Of a stretch of DNA of 28,810 bases, positions 1-7,251 are shown in pieces (position 1 is the stretch's first letter; the number at the start of each line of letters is the position of its first letter). Both the position numbers and the translations under genes were made by a program. A model generated the notes under the pieces. The model was given only the letters and a program-made list of their open reading frames with translations. It did not search any database and was not told the origin of the DNA. Source of the stretch: Lentisphaeria bacterium (GTDB lineage: Bacteria; Verrucomicrobiota; Lentisphaeria; Victivallales; Victivallaceae); the NCBI GenBank assembly GCA_900768505.1, contig CAAGED010000044.1, positions 1 to 28,810 on the forward strand, in the 5' to 3' direction.

Positions 1-2
1 AA

Positions 3-413
3 AAGAGCGAAATGCTCCTCTGTCCGGCTCTTCAAGGCGGTGCCCCGGAAAACACGGGTACCAACTACGGTGTAAATTTGGGCTTGTTCCTCAAGAGCAA
101 TCCCCGCGCTATTGACCGTTATGCCAACGGTGCAATGCTGGCTGACGGCTACGGCACCTACGGTATCCGCTGCAAAGATGCAGACGGCATTCGCATGGCC
201 TACTTCCGTCACGGCCGCAATGCCGGTTTCTCCGCCAATGGAGTATGCGGCAAGGGCGTCGGCGACGGTGAAGCAAATTACCTCATGGCCAATGGTTCGG
301 TAAGCAAAGTTAAGTATGCCGATCGGCTTGATTTCTGCAGCGAAAAGATTAAAAAATCAGGTGGTTTAGGTTACTACCAGGCTGACACGGAACACACCCA
401 GTGCCCGAATTAA
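3..413 (+). CDS. Pseudopilin-like (H-X9-DG/DUF1559-type) protein, C-terminal part
   Basis: The frame is open to the left edge (residues KSE precede the first ATG at position 12), so the true start and any prepilin N-terminus lie outside the window. The visible 136 residues end at TAA 411-413. The block FRHGRNAGF followed about 20 residues later by ANYLMANGSV resembles the C-terminal 'RHNG...ANFLFADGHV' signature of type II secretion/pilin-like proteins that are greatly expanded in Planctomycetes and Lentisphaerae. An LLCPA motif near the visible start also fits, since these proteins often carry a Cys-Pro near this point. By family, such proteins are exported, processed by a prepilin peptidase and sit in the envelope; individual functions are mostly unknown. 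The family call is inferred from the C-terminal pattern alone, because the diagnostic N-terminal methylation motif is not visible. Confidence 0.65.
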   Translation, partial: KSEMLLCPALQGGAPENTGTNYGVNLGLFLKSNPRAIDRYANGAMLADGYGTYGIRCKDADGIRMAYFRHGRNAGFSANGVCGKGVGDGEANYLMANGSVSKVKYADRLDFCSEKIKKSGGLGYYQADTEHTQCPN

Positions 414-434
414 TCTCTAATTAAAAATTAGGGC

Positions 435-463
435 TTGACAAATCGCCAACATTGGGATAATTT
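435..463 (+). promoter_or_regulatory. Candidate promoter for the 244-aa membrane protein gene
   Basis: A perfect -35 hexamer TTGACA lies at 435-440. The -10 is either GATAAT at 456-461 (15-bp spacing, 5 of 6 matches) or TAATTT at 458-463 (17-bp spacing). It sits between the pseudopilin stop and the gene at 515. A palindrome at 445-475 overlaps the spacer and -10. Confidence 0.5.
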
Positions 464-475
464 CTCAATGTTGGC
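445..475. repeat. Inverted repeat overlapping the promoter
   Basis: Arms GCCAACATTG (445-454) and CAATGTTGGC (466-475) are perfect complements around an 11-nt centre. No T-run follows on the plus strand, so it is a poor intrinsic terminator. Its overlap with the TTGACA promoter makes an operator possible; it could also be a weak terminator for the upstream gene. Confidence 0.5.
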
Positions 476-514
476 TAATATATGTTAAAAACCAAATAAG
501 GGGGGCTTGAAAAA

Positions 515-1249
515 ATGGGGGATTTCGTATTAATAGCAGTAATGGTTGCTTGCTTCATCGGAGTTTTGGTTTTCAAGAAAAATCAGAACCAAAAGGTGGC
601 AAAAGTTGGTGTCGGTGTTTCAACCCTGCTATTGGTTGGCTGTTTGGGCTATATGATTTTGAATCTGGACGGCAATAAGGACAAGGACATCAGCGCCCAT
701 CAGATTGCATTACAGCAGACAAATTACGCCGTAGGTAAAAAGGCCGCGGATATTATGCAGGGCAATAATTTGTCCAATGCTACGGTTTTCATTATTAATT
801 ATTCCGACAAACAGGATGATTACAAATATGGCGAAATTGCCAATGGCATAAAGGCGGTAAATCCAAGTTCAGAGGTGAAATTCGAAACAATCCGTCCGTT
901 AAAACTCAATCAGCAAGGGGAAATCATTCCGATTATCGAAGATGATTTGACCGCGGATGAAATTTCCGCCGCCATTGCCGGAGTAAATCCGGATGAATTG
1001 ATTATTTCCACCATCGCAATACCGGATTCAGTTTGGCGCAATATCGGCAAGCGTAAAGTGCTTTTTTTGAATCAGCAGTTTGTTGCCAGCAACAGTAATG
1101 TTTTCCGGCAGGGTTGGTGCATTGGCGGTTTCGTGCCGAAACGTCAGGCACCCAAGGCTAACGAAATGATTCCGGATAATTCACAGGTTTTCGATTTGCG
1201 CTACGACTTCGTGGACAAAAACAATTACAAGGAAACAATTGGCCAGTAG
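515..1249 (+). CDS. Unrecognised membrane-anchored protein (244 aa)
   Basis: I do not recognise the family. Two hydrophobic segments are visible: about residues 3-19, then after a short basic stretch (KKNQNQK) about residues 30-50 (VGVSTLLLVGCLGYMIL). A polar domain of roughly 190 residues follows. That domain has an alternating strand/helix look: ATVFIINYSD, an acidic stretch at about 141-148, and DELIISTIAIPDSV then KRKVLFLNQQF, loosely like a Rossmann or periplasmic-binding-protein fold. No catalytic motif is evident. The start is supported by an AGGGGGG tract about 9 nt upstream of ATG 515. It appears monocistronic, with a promoter-like sequence at 435 and a terminator at 1283. If the second segment is a membrane anchor, the large domain lies in the periplasm or cytoplasm depending on topology, which I cannot settle. 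Confidence 0.75.
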   Translation: MGDFVLIAVMVACFIGVLVFKKNQNQKVAKVGVGVSTLLLVGCLGYMILNLDGNKDKDISAHQIALQQTNYAVGKKAADIMQGNNLSNATVFIINYSDKQDDYKYGEIANGIKAVNPSSEVKFETIRPLKLNQQGEIIPIIEDDLTADEISAAIAGVNPDELIISTIAIPDSVWRNIGKRKVLFLNQQFVASNSNVFRQGWCIGGFVPKRQAPKANEMIPDNSQVFDLRYDFVDKNNYKETIGQ

Positions 1250-1282
1250 TAGATTTTGTGACTTAAAAAAAACAAAATACCC

Positions 1283-1317
1283 AAACTCCGGGTGTAAAAA
1301 TACCTGGAGTTTTTTTT
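1283..1317 (+). terminator. Intrinsic terminator of the 244-aa gene
   Basis: Stem AAACTCCGGGT (1283-1293) pairs with ACCTGGAGTTT (1302-1312) with one G-U pair, and the 3' arm runs into an 8-T tract at 1310-1317. It lies 34 nt after the stop codon. Confidence 0.8.
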
Positions 1318-1343
1318 ATTGATCAAGTATAAAAAAAATCCCA

Positions 1344-1405
1344 AGTCGCTTATGCAAAACCTTATTTTAGGCAGATTTTAGGAAGCCAAATCGACTTTTG
1401 CATAA
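1344..1405. repeat. Short inverted repeat downstream of cvfB, shared with the right end
   Basis: TTATGCAAAA at 1350-1359 and TTTTGCATAA at 1396-1405 are perfect 10-bp inverted copies. The longer string AGTCGCTTATGCAAAA (1344-1359) recurs exactly as its reverse complement at 28438-28453. On the minus strand the element follows the cvfB stop and is followed by GGGATTTTTTTTAT, so it may help end cvfB transcription. Confidence 0.45.
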
Positions 1406-1409
1406 ACAG

Positions 1410-2240
1410 CTACTTTATAAAACGGGTTCCTCCATCCTCAAACTTAATCCGTTCTTCTTTATACAACGCACCCAAAATCTGCTTGAACGTCTTGCGGCTC
1501 ATACCAAACTCCTTCTGAATAACCTCCGCACTGCTCTTGGCATCGTAGGGGAAAAAACCGCCCTGCTCCTGAAGCTTCCTTAAAATTTGCTCGCTTTCAC
1601 TCAAGGCCGCCTGGTACCCGCTCAAGCGCAACATTATATCCAGCTTGCCATCTTCGCGAACTTTCTTAACATATGCTTTCAGATGATCCCCTGGCTCCAG
1701 CTTCCGGAATACTTCATTGCGGTAGATAATACCGATAAACTCATTGTTTACCAGCACGTTATACCCTAAATCACTCTCCGAATAAACCACCACCCGAACC
1801 TCATCGCCAGTTTTGAGTTCAGCCGGATAATTCAAATAATATTTTTCCAGACAATTAGACCCGATTATACGCCGGCTCACCTCGTCAAACAAAATCATTA
1901 TCGGGTAGGATTTGCCCGCCAGCAAATGCTGCTTCTGATGCCTGAACGGTACCAGCAAATCCTTCTCCAGCCCCCAATCCACAAACGCCCCTATATTATT
2001 GGCATCCACCACCGTCATGACTTTCATCTCGCCTACCGTGCCGTATGGCTTGCGGGTGGTCGCCACCGGGCGATCCTCCGAATCAAGGTAGACAAAAACC
2101 TCCATAGAATCACCCACCACCTTATCCGCCGGCAAATATTTTTTTGGCAGCAGCACCTCCGCCTCGCCATCGGTCAGGTAAGCACCAAACTCCACAATAC
2201 GGTAAATCCGCAATCTATTATATTTTCCAATATCCAACAT
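1410..2240 (-). CDS. cvfB: CvfB-like S1 RNA-binding regulator
   Basis: This 276-residue protein matches the CvfB/YitL family of RNA-binding proteins, first described as virulence-factor regulators in Firmicutes and also found in other phyla. The usual order is visible: N-terminal S1-like modules (GKYNRLRIYRIVEFGAYL, then VVDANNIGAFVDWGLEKDLLVPF at about 79-101), a third S1-like region with LGYNVLVNNEFIGIIYRNEV, and a C-terminal winged-helix region (SAEVIQKEFGMSRKTFKQILGALYKEERI). Length fits the family. The start has a GGAT-type Shine-Dalgarno about 8 nt upstream. It is the last gene of the minus-strand run and begins 44 bp after the aldehyde dehydrogenase stop, so co-transcription is likely. 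The exact RNA targets cannot be told from sequence. Confidence 0.88.
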   Translation of the reverse strand: MLDIGKYNRLRIYRIVEFGAYLTDGEAEVLLPKKYLPADKVVGDSMEVFVYLDSEDRPVATTRKPYGTVGEMKVMTVVDANNIGAFVDWGLEKDLLVPFRHQKQHLLAGKSYPIMILFDEVSRRIIGSNCLEKYYLNYPAELKTGDEVRVVVYSESDLGYNVLVNNEFIGIIYRNEVFRKLEPGDHLKAYVKKVREDGKLDIMLRLSGYQAALSESEQILRKLQEQGGFFPYDAKSSAEVIQKEFGMSRKTFKQILGALYKEERIKFEDGGTRFIK

Positions 2241-2284
2241 TAATTCATATCCTGATTTTATTAGGCAAAATTATTTTTACACGC

Positions 2285-3688
2285 TTAACGAAACAACTTC
2301 CTTATTATCGATTCTTTAAACTTATTGAAAGGCGGAAAGCGCAACGGCAAATCCAAAAAACTGCAACGGTGCATAATCGGCTTCAGGTGGGAAAAGGTTT
2401 CAAACGTATATTTCCCGTGATAACGGCCGATTCCACTGCCGCCCACTCCGCCGAAGGGCAGATTGCGATTGCCGATTTGCAGCACCACATCGTTTACGCA
2501 CATGCTCCCGGCACTGATACGAACGCTCAGAAATTCACGGTTCTTGCGCCCAAAATAATACATGGCCAGCGGCTTGGGACGATTAGTAATAATAGTTACG
2601 CACTCCTCAATCTTATTGTAAGAAAATATGGGCAGCACCGGACCGAATATCTCCTCGCCCATCAGCGGCGAATTCAGGGTGATTTCGTCTATCAACGTAG
2701 GCGCAATGTATTTATACATCAAATCGCACTCCCCGCCGCACAGCAACCGACCGTCGCGCATCAATTTTTTTATCCGCTCAAAATGGGTTTCGTTAATGAT
2801 CCGGGAATAATACGGAGAATTTTGCGGGTCTGCCGTAAAAAACTCCGTAATCGCCTTGCGCATCTGCAACACTAATTCATCCTTAACACTGCTTTGCACC
2901 AACAAATAATCCGGCGCCACGCAGGTTTGACCGGCATTAAGAAATTTTCCCCAGACAATACGCCGCGCCGCCGTTGCCAAATTAGCATCAGAATCCACCA
3001 CCACCGGCGATTTACCGCCCATTTCCAAAGTTACCGGAGTTAGATTCATGGCTGCCGCTGCCATAACACTGCGCCCAGCCACCTCTCCGCCGGTGAAAAA
3101 AATATAATCAAATTTCCGCCGGCTTAACTCGGCGGCCATCACTCTGCCGCCATTAACCACACTTACCTGCCCAGGTTCAAACGCCTCACTGACCAGTTCG
3201 GTAATTAATTTTGCCGTTGCCCCTGCTACCTCAGACACCTTTAAAACCACGCAATTGCCCGCCGCCACGGCGCCGATCAATGGCTCCAACGCCAGCAAAA
3301 ACGGATAATTCCATGTGGAATAAATCAGCACGCACCCGTAAGGCTCCGGGCGAATCACTGAATACGAAGGCCAATCCGACCACGCCGGACGAAAATGATA
3401 TTCGCCACGCATCCACTTGCGTAAATTTTTACAAGTGTAGCGCAGCACGTTTATCACCTGCCCATATTCAGTAATCAAGCTCTCCAGTTCCGACTTGCCC
3501 AAATCGGCGTTCAATGCGGCAAAAACCTTGTTTCTGCGGCTCTCAATCAATGATTGCAACCGCTGCAACACCGTCAAACGAACTCCAAAATCCCGGCAAC
3601 GCCCGGAATAAAAATATTCCCGCTGCAGCTGCAACAACGAATTTAGCTTTTCCGCCGTCTCGGCGCTGATCATTTCATTGGTAATCAT
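2285..3688 (-). CDS. Class 3-type NAD(P)-dependent aldehyde dehydrogenase
   Basis: It oxidises an aldehyde to the acid with NAD(P)+; the substrate is not predictable, but the class 3 branch often acts on medium- or long-chain and aromatic aldehydes. Counting from the start chosen here (467 aa), the general base Glu is in LEMGGKSP (about E222) and the catalytic Cys is in GQTCVAPDY (about C256), the 34-residue spacing typical of class 3. YSTWNYPF, a FFTGG nucleotide-loop motif and the EEIFGPVLP motif are also present. The frame also opens at ATG 3739, right after the alr stop, but that codon lacks a well-placed ribosome site. ATG 3688 has GGAGGAG immediately upstream and gives a family-typical N-terminus, so I prefer it. 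It probably shares a transcript with alr and cvfB. Confidence 0.88.
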   Translation of the reverse strand: MITNEMISAETAEKLNSLLQLQREYFYSGRCRDFGVRLTVLQRLQSLIESRRNKVFAALNADLGKSELESLITEYGQVINVLRYTCKNLRKWMRGEYHFRPAWSDWPSYSVIRPEPYGCVLIYSTWNYPFLLALEPLIGAVAAGNCVVLKVSEVAGATAKLITELVSEAFEPGQVSVVNGGRVMAAELSRRKFDYIFFTGGEVAGRSVMAAAAMNLTPVTLEMGGKSPVVVDSDANLATAARRIVWGKFLNAGQTCVAPDYLLVQSSVKDELVLQMRKAITEFFTADPQNSPYYSRIINETHFERIKKLMRDGRLLCGGECDLMYKYIAPTLIDEITLNSPLMGEEIFGPVLPIFSYNKIEECVTIITNRPKPLAMYYFGRKNREFLSVRISAGSMCVNDVVLQIGNRNLPFGGVGGSGIGRYHGKYTFETFSHLKPIMHRCSFLDLPLRFPPFNKFKESIIRKLFR

Positions 3689-3739
3689 TTTCTCCTCCGC
3701 CGCATCGTCCCGGCAGTTTAATTGCTCCAAAAACGCCAA

Positions 3740-4888
3740 TTATTTTAGGTAAATACGCTCCACCCGGCTGCCGAATGAGCACAATATGTCGTAGGCATGA
3801 GTATTTTTCAACTGCGCCCAATTTTCCAAACCAATTGAATTTTCTTTCTGACGGCCGATCAAAGTAACCTCATCACCATACTCCGCATCCGGAACCAGAT
3901 CCAACGCCACCGTGGTGTAATCCATGGAAATTCGACCAATCACCGGACAAAAACGCCCCCTAATCAGTACAAAACCGCGATTTGACAAGGCTAACGGCAA
4001 GCCGTCGGCGTATCCGGCGGCAATCACCCCGACCCGTCCCGGCAGCAGCATATTGTAAGTGCGGCCGTAACCGATGGATGTTCCGGCCGGCAGTTGACGG
4101 ATTGCCGCCAGATTGGTCTTCAACTCCACGGCGGAATTCAACTGCATTGAATGCTCCACGCCGCCATCATAATAACCGTATAAATTCAACCCCACCCGAC
4201 ATTGATTAAAGGGGGCGGCAAAACTCTCCGGATAATTGCTCACTGCGTCACTGGCCGCCATATGACAATACTCAAAATGAATGCCGTCATGCGCCAAATC
4301 GGCAATTAATTTTTTCATATTGTCAATTTGATTGATTGAACCCTGATCCCGGCAAATGTACGCACAGGGGAAGTGAGAGTAAATTCCCACACACTTGAGA
4401 TTCGGCAACTTGACCATCTGCGGAATAATCTCCCGCGCCTGATTCAAGAGTACCCCCAAGCGTCCCATCCCGGAATCAATTGCAATATGACAGCGGGCCA
4501 ACTTATGCTGACGCCCGGCCTCACGGCTGATAATTTGCGCCATTTCAAGGCTGACCAGCGGAATAAGCAGCTCATGACGAACTGCAAACTCCACCTCGTA
4601 TGGCAATAAATTGCCCAATACCTGAATCGGCAGACCGAACTCTAAAAGCTCCATCGCCTCTTTCATTTCCGCCACACCGAAGCCCCCGACATCTCCCTTG
4701 TCCACCAGAAAACGCGCCAATGACTTGACTCCCAACCCGTAGGCATTGGCCTTCATAACCGCCAGCAAACGGCAGTTTGAGCCCACATGCTGCTTGATTT
4801 TTGCCGCATTTTCGGCAATGGTATTCAAATTTATTTCCACTCTGACGCGACTGGGAACGCCTCGATCAACAACTGATTGTTCAAACAT
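3740..4888 (-). CDS. alr: Alanine racemase
   Basis: This PLP enzyme interconverts L- and D-alanine, supplying D-Ala for peptidoglycan. The 382 residues cover the full family length. The PLP lysine lies in AVMKANAYGLG (K46), starting the N-terminal TIM barrel, and the second catalytic base Tyr lies in SIGYGRTYNM (Y274) in the C-terminal beta domain. RISMDYTTVALD, where the family's substrate-binding Met lies, is also present. The gene lies between rny and the aldehyde dehydrogenase on the same strand. The upstream 87-bp gap contains a strong hairpin but no obvious promoter, and the Shine-Dalgarno is weak, so translation of this start is less certain than the identity. PLP-independent racemases are excluded by the motifs. 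Confidence 0.95.
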   Translation of the reverse strand: MFEQSVVDRGVPSRVRVEINLNTIAENAAKIKQHVGSNCRLLAVMKANAYGLGVKSLARFLVDKGDVGGFGVAEMKEAMELLEFGLPIQVLGNLLPYEVEFAVRHELLIPLVSLEMAQIISREAGRQHKLARCHIAIDSGMGRLGVLLNQAREIIPQMVKLPNLKCVGIYSHFPCAYICRDQGSINQIDNMKKLIADLAHDGIHFEYCHMAASDAVSNYPESFAAPFNQCRVGLNLYGYYDGGVEHSMQLNSAVELKTNLAAIRQLPAGTSIGYGRTYNMLLPGRVGVIAAGYADGLPLALSNRGFVLIRGRFCPVIGRISMDYTTVALDLVPDAEYGDEVTLIGRQKENSIGLENWAQLKNTHAYDILCSFGSRVERIYLK

Positions 4889-4938
4889 TTCAACTGTGTG
4901 TCCGAATTAACAATATTTTTTTATTTTGTGTTTTCAAT

Positions 4939-4967
4939 CGCCTGCCGCAATTTTTTTGCCGCAGGCG
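4939..4967. other. Strong hairpin between rny and alr
   Basis: CGCCTGCCGCAA (4939-4950) and TTGCCGCAGGCG (4956-4967) pair over 12 positions with one mismatch. On the minus strand, in the direction of transcription, no T-run follows. It is therefore more likely a processing or stabilising hairpin, or a partial terminator, than a classical terminator. On the plus strand a T6 run follows, but no plus-strand gene needs it. Confidence 0.5.
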
Positions 4968-4975
4968 GCCATTTT

Positions 4976-6526
4976 TTACTTGGCATATTCGACGGAACGG
5001 GTTTCCCGAATAATCGTCACCTTGATCTGCCCGGGGTAGTTCATCTCCTTCTCAATCCGCTGGCAAATATCCTTGGCCAGCATTTGAGATTCACCCTCGG
5101 AAATCTTCTCCGGATTAATCACCACCCGCACCTCACGCCCTGCCTGCAATGCAAAGCAGGATTCCACTCCCGCAAATTCATGGGCAATCGTCTCCAACTG
5201 CTCCAAACGCTTGAGGTAAAGCTCCGTAGTTTCACTGCGGGCGCCCGGGCGGGATGCACTCAAGGTATCGCAGGCGTTGATCAGCACATCGTAAAGTGAA
5301 GTCGCCTCAACATCCCCGTGATGCGCCGCTACTGCGTGAATAACATCCTTGGGTTCATTGTGTTTACGCAAAATATCCGCACCAATTTGAGCATGGGACC
5401 CCTCAACCTCGTGATCCACCGCCTTGCCAATATCATGAAAAAGACCAATTCGTTTGGCCTTTTGCTCGTCCAAGCCCAACTCCGAAGCGATGATGCCCAT
5501 AAAATACGCGGTTTCCAACGAGTGTTTAAGCACATTCTGCGAGAAGCTGTAACGATATTTCAAGCGCCCCAGAAGCTTGATTACCTGGGGAGAAACCCCC
5601 TGAATACCAGTCTCCAATACCGCATTTTCGCCGGCGGTGAAAACATCCTCTTCCAGCTCCTTCTCAATCTTAGTCACCAGCTCCTCAATACGGGTCGGAT
5701 GAATTCGGCCATCCGAAATCAAACGCTCAATCAAACGGCGAGCCACCTCTTTGCGAATCGGGTCGAAGCAGGTTATTACCACCGCTTCCGGGGTGTCATC
5801 AATCAAAATATTTACTCCGGTCGCCGCCTCCAGCGCCCGGATATTGCGTCCTTCCCGGCCGATAATCCTCCCCTTCATTTCATCATTGGGCAGCGGAATG
5901 GTAGCCGTAGTGCGCTCGTAGGTACAATCCGAAGCATAACGCTGAATTGCATACGTCAGAATACGGCGCGCCTCTTTCTCGGATTTCTCCCTTGCCTCTT
6001 CCAGCAAGTCACGCACCAGCAACCCGGATTCATTGCGAATCTCATTCTTCAGTTTTTCCAGCAAAATTTGCTGCGCCTCCTCCCGATTCATCTGGGCAAT
6101 CCGCTCCAACTCGTCAATCTGCCGGGAAATACTCTTCTGCAACTCCTGCTCCCGGCTGGAGAGCCGTTCGCGCAACTGCTCAATTTCATGGTTCTGCCGC
6201 TCAAGCTGCTTAAGTTTTTCGTCGATTTGTTCGCCCTTCCGGTCGATATTCTCCTCCCGCTGCGCCAAGCGTTTTTCCGCATTCATCTGCTCGCGGCGTT
6301 TCTCCTTGAGCTCCTGCTCGCACTCCTCGCGCAGTTTAAGCACTTCGTCTTTGGCCAGCACCTTGGCTTCACGGCGAATATGCTCCGCCTCCTTGTTGGC
6401 GTCATCACGAATTTTATCGGCACTCAAATTGGCCGCCTTATTGCTTGCATTCTGAATCAACTTGGCAATCACAACACCAATTGCCAGGCCCACAATCCCG
6501 ACAATTCCATAATAAACAAATTCCAT
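4976..6526 (-). CDS. rny: Ribonuclease Y
   Basis: RNase Y is a membrane-bound endoribonuclease that starts mRNA decay in bacteria lacking, or supplementing, RNase E. All its parts are visible in 516 residues: an N-terminal membrane helix (about 3-23), a long charged coiled coil rich in Glu, Lys, Arg and Gln (about 35-190), a KH RNA-binding domain with IIGREGRNIRALE (221-233), and the HD phosphohydrolase domain with FHDIGKA (H364, D365) plus a downstream AAHHGD. The ending ETRSVEYAK is typical of the family. It lies 107 bp downstream of the formyl-THF cyclo-ligase gene and upstream of alr. Placement near cvfB, another RNA-binding regulator, may simply reflect a compact run. Confidence 0.97.
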   Translation of the reverse strand: MEFVYYGIVGIVGLAIGVVIAKLIQNASNKAANLSADKIRDDANKEAEHIRREAKVLAKDEVLKLREECEQELKEKRREQMNAEKRLAQREENIDRKGEQIDEKLKQLERQNHEIEQLRERLSSREQELQKSISRQIDELERIAQMNREEAQQILLEKLKNEIRNESGLLVRDLLEEAREKSEKEARRILTYAIQRYASDCTYERTTATIPLPNDEMKGRIIGREGRNIRALEAATGVNILIDDTPEAVVITCFDPIRKEVARRLIERLISDGRIHPTRIEELVTKIEKELEEDVFTAGENAVLETGIQGVSPQVIKLLGRLKYRYSFSQNVLKHSLETAYFMGIIASELGLDEQKAKRIGLFHDIGKAVDHEVEGSHAQIGADILRKHNEPKDVIHAVAAHHGDVEATSLYDVLINACDTLSASRPGARSETTELYLKRLEQLETIAHEFAGVESCFALQAGREVRVVINPEKISEGESQMLAKDICQRIEKEMNYPGQIKVTIIRETRSVEYAK

Positions 6527-6633
6527 TTTAGCTCCTTAATTCGCGACTTTTATGCAAATGTTGCGCGAATTTAATTGTTAAATCAAATCCGAAATTTCCG
6601 CAATATCCGGCCATTCCGAACTGAATACAAACT

Positions 6634-7251
6634 TTATGAGATTACTCTCAAACCATTTTCCGTTATTATGAGATCCATTTTATGATCATGTGCCTCCGCC
6701 GGAAGCAACTCTTCCGACCATTGACACTCATAACCCACTCCAATAATTTTTCCGGACGCATTCTCCAGCAGACGGTCATAAAAACCGCCGCCACGCCCCA
6801 AACGATTCCCTGCGGCGTCAAACGCCAGCGCCGGAACCAAATACCAAAGGTCATCCGAAAAATCATCCCGATTCCACCCCGTCGCATCTTCATCAGGTTC
6901 CAGCAAATCATATTTGCCGTGAATTAACTCTTTTCCGGCTTCATGCCGGGCAAATTCATAAACCTGACTGCAACAATTGTAGCGCGGTAAAAATAAAACT
7001 CCATCCCGTTCCAGCAGCCAGCGGTTAAATTCCTGCAAATTAACCTCATTGGCATCCGCCAGGTACGAGGCAGCTAAACGCCGGTTGTTTTTCTCAAATA
7101 ATTCAATCACCCGCCGATTGATCTCCCGGTTAAAAACCACCCGCTCCGCCGCGGAAATATTCCGTCTGGCGGCGGCATAAAATTTGCGCAAACTTTTTTT
7201 CACCTCTCCTTCGCCGTTTTTCCGGCTGATATTTACCGTATTATTTATCAT
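6634..7251 (-). CDS. 5-formyltetrahydrofolate cyclo-ligase (MTHFS)
   Basis: It converts 5-formyl-THF plus ATP to 5,10-methenyl-THF, returning stored folate to the one-carbon pool. The glycine-rich signature GRGGGFYDR is at 152-160 when the protein starts at ATG 7251 (205 aa), and the N-terminal VKKSLRKFYAAARR carries the usual Lys/Arg ATP-binding residues. The frame extends further upstream, but that part lies inside rarA and looks non-coding. ATG 7251 overlaps the end of rarA by 11 bp, indicating translational coupling. The ribosome site before ATG 7251 is weak (AAAGAA). A GTG about 48 nt downstream, preceded closely by GGAGAG, is an alternative that would start at the conserved VKKSLRK. Confidence 0.9.
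   Translation of the reverse strand: MINNTVNISRKNGEGEVKKSLRKFYAAARRNISAAERVVFNREINRRVIELFEKNNRRLAASYLADANEVNLQEFNRWLLERDGVLFLPRYNCCSQVYEFARHEAGKELIHGKYDLLEPDEDATGWNRDDFSDDLWYLVPALAFDAAGNRLGRGGGFYDRLLENASGKIIGVGYECQWSEELLPAEAHDHKMDLIITENGLRVIS

Noticed and set aside
2144..2875. Long plus-strand frame opposite cvfB and the aldehyde dehydrogenase
   Set aside because: It is antisense to two well-supported genes and its product has no protein-like pattern.
3689..3739. Upstream ATG 3739 as the aldehyde dehydrogenase start
   Set aside because: It lacks a well-placed ribosome site, while ATG 3688 has GGAGGAG and gives the usual N-terminus.
4939..4967. Classical intrinsic terminator of rny
   Set aside because: The stem is strong, but on the minus strand no T-run follows, so I list it only as a hairpin.
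5318..6574. 418-codon plus-strand frame opposite rny
   Set aside because: It is the mirror of the charged coiled-coil coding sequence of RNase Y, whose domains are unmistakable.
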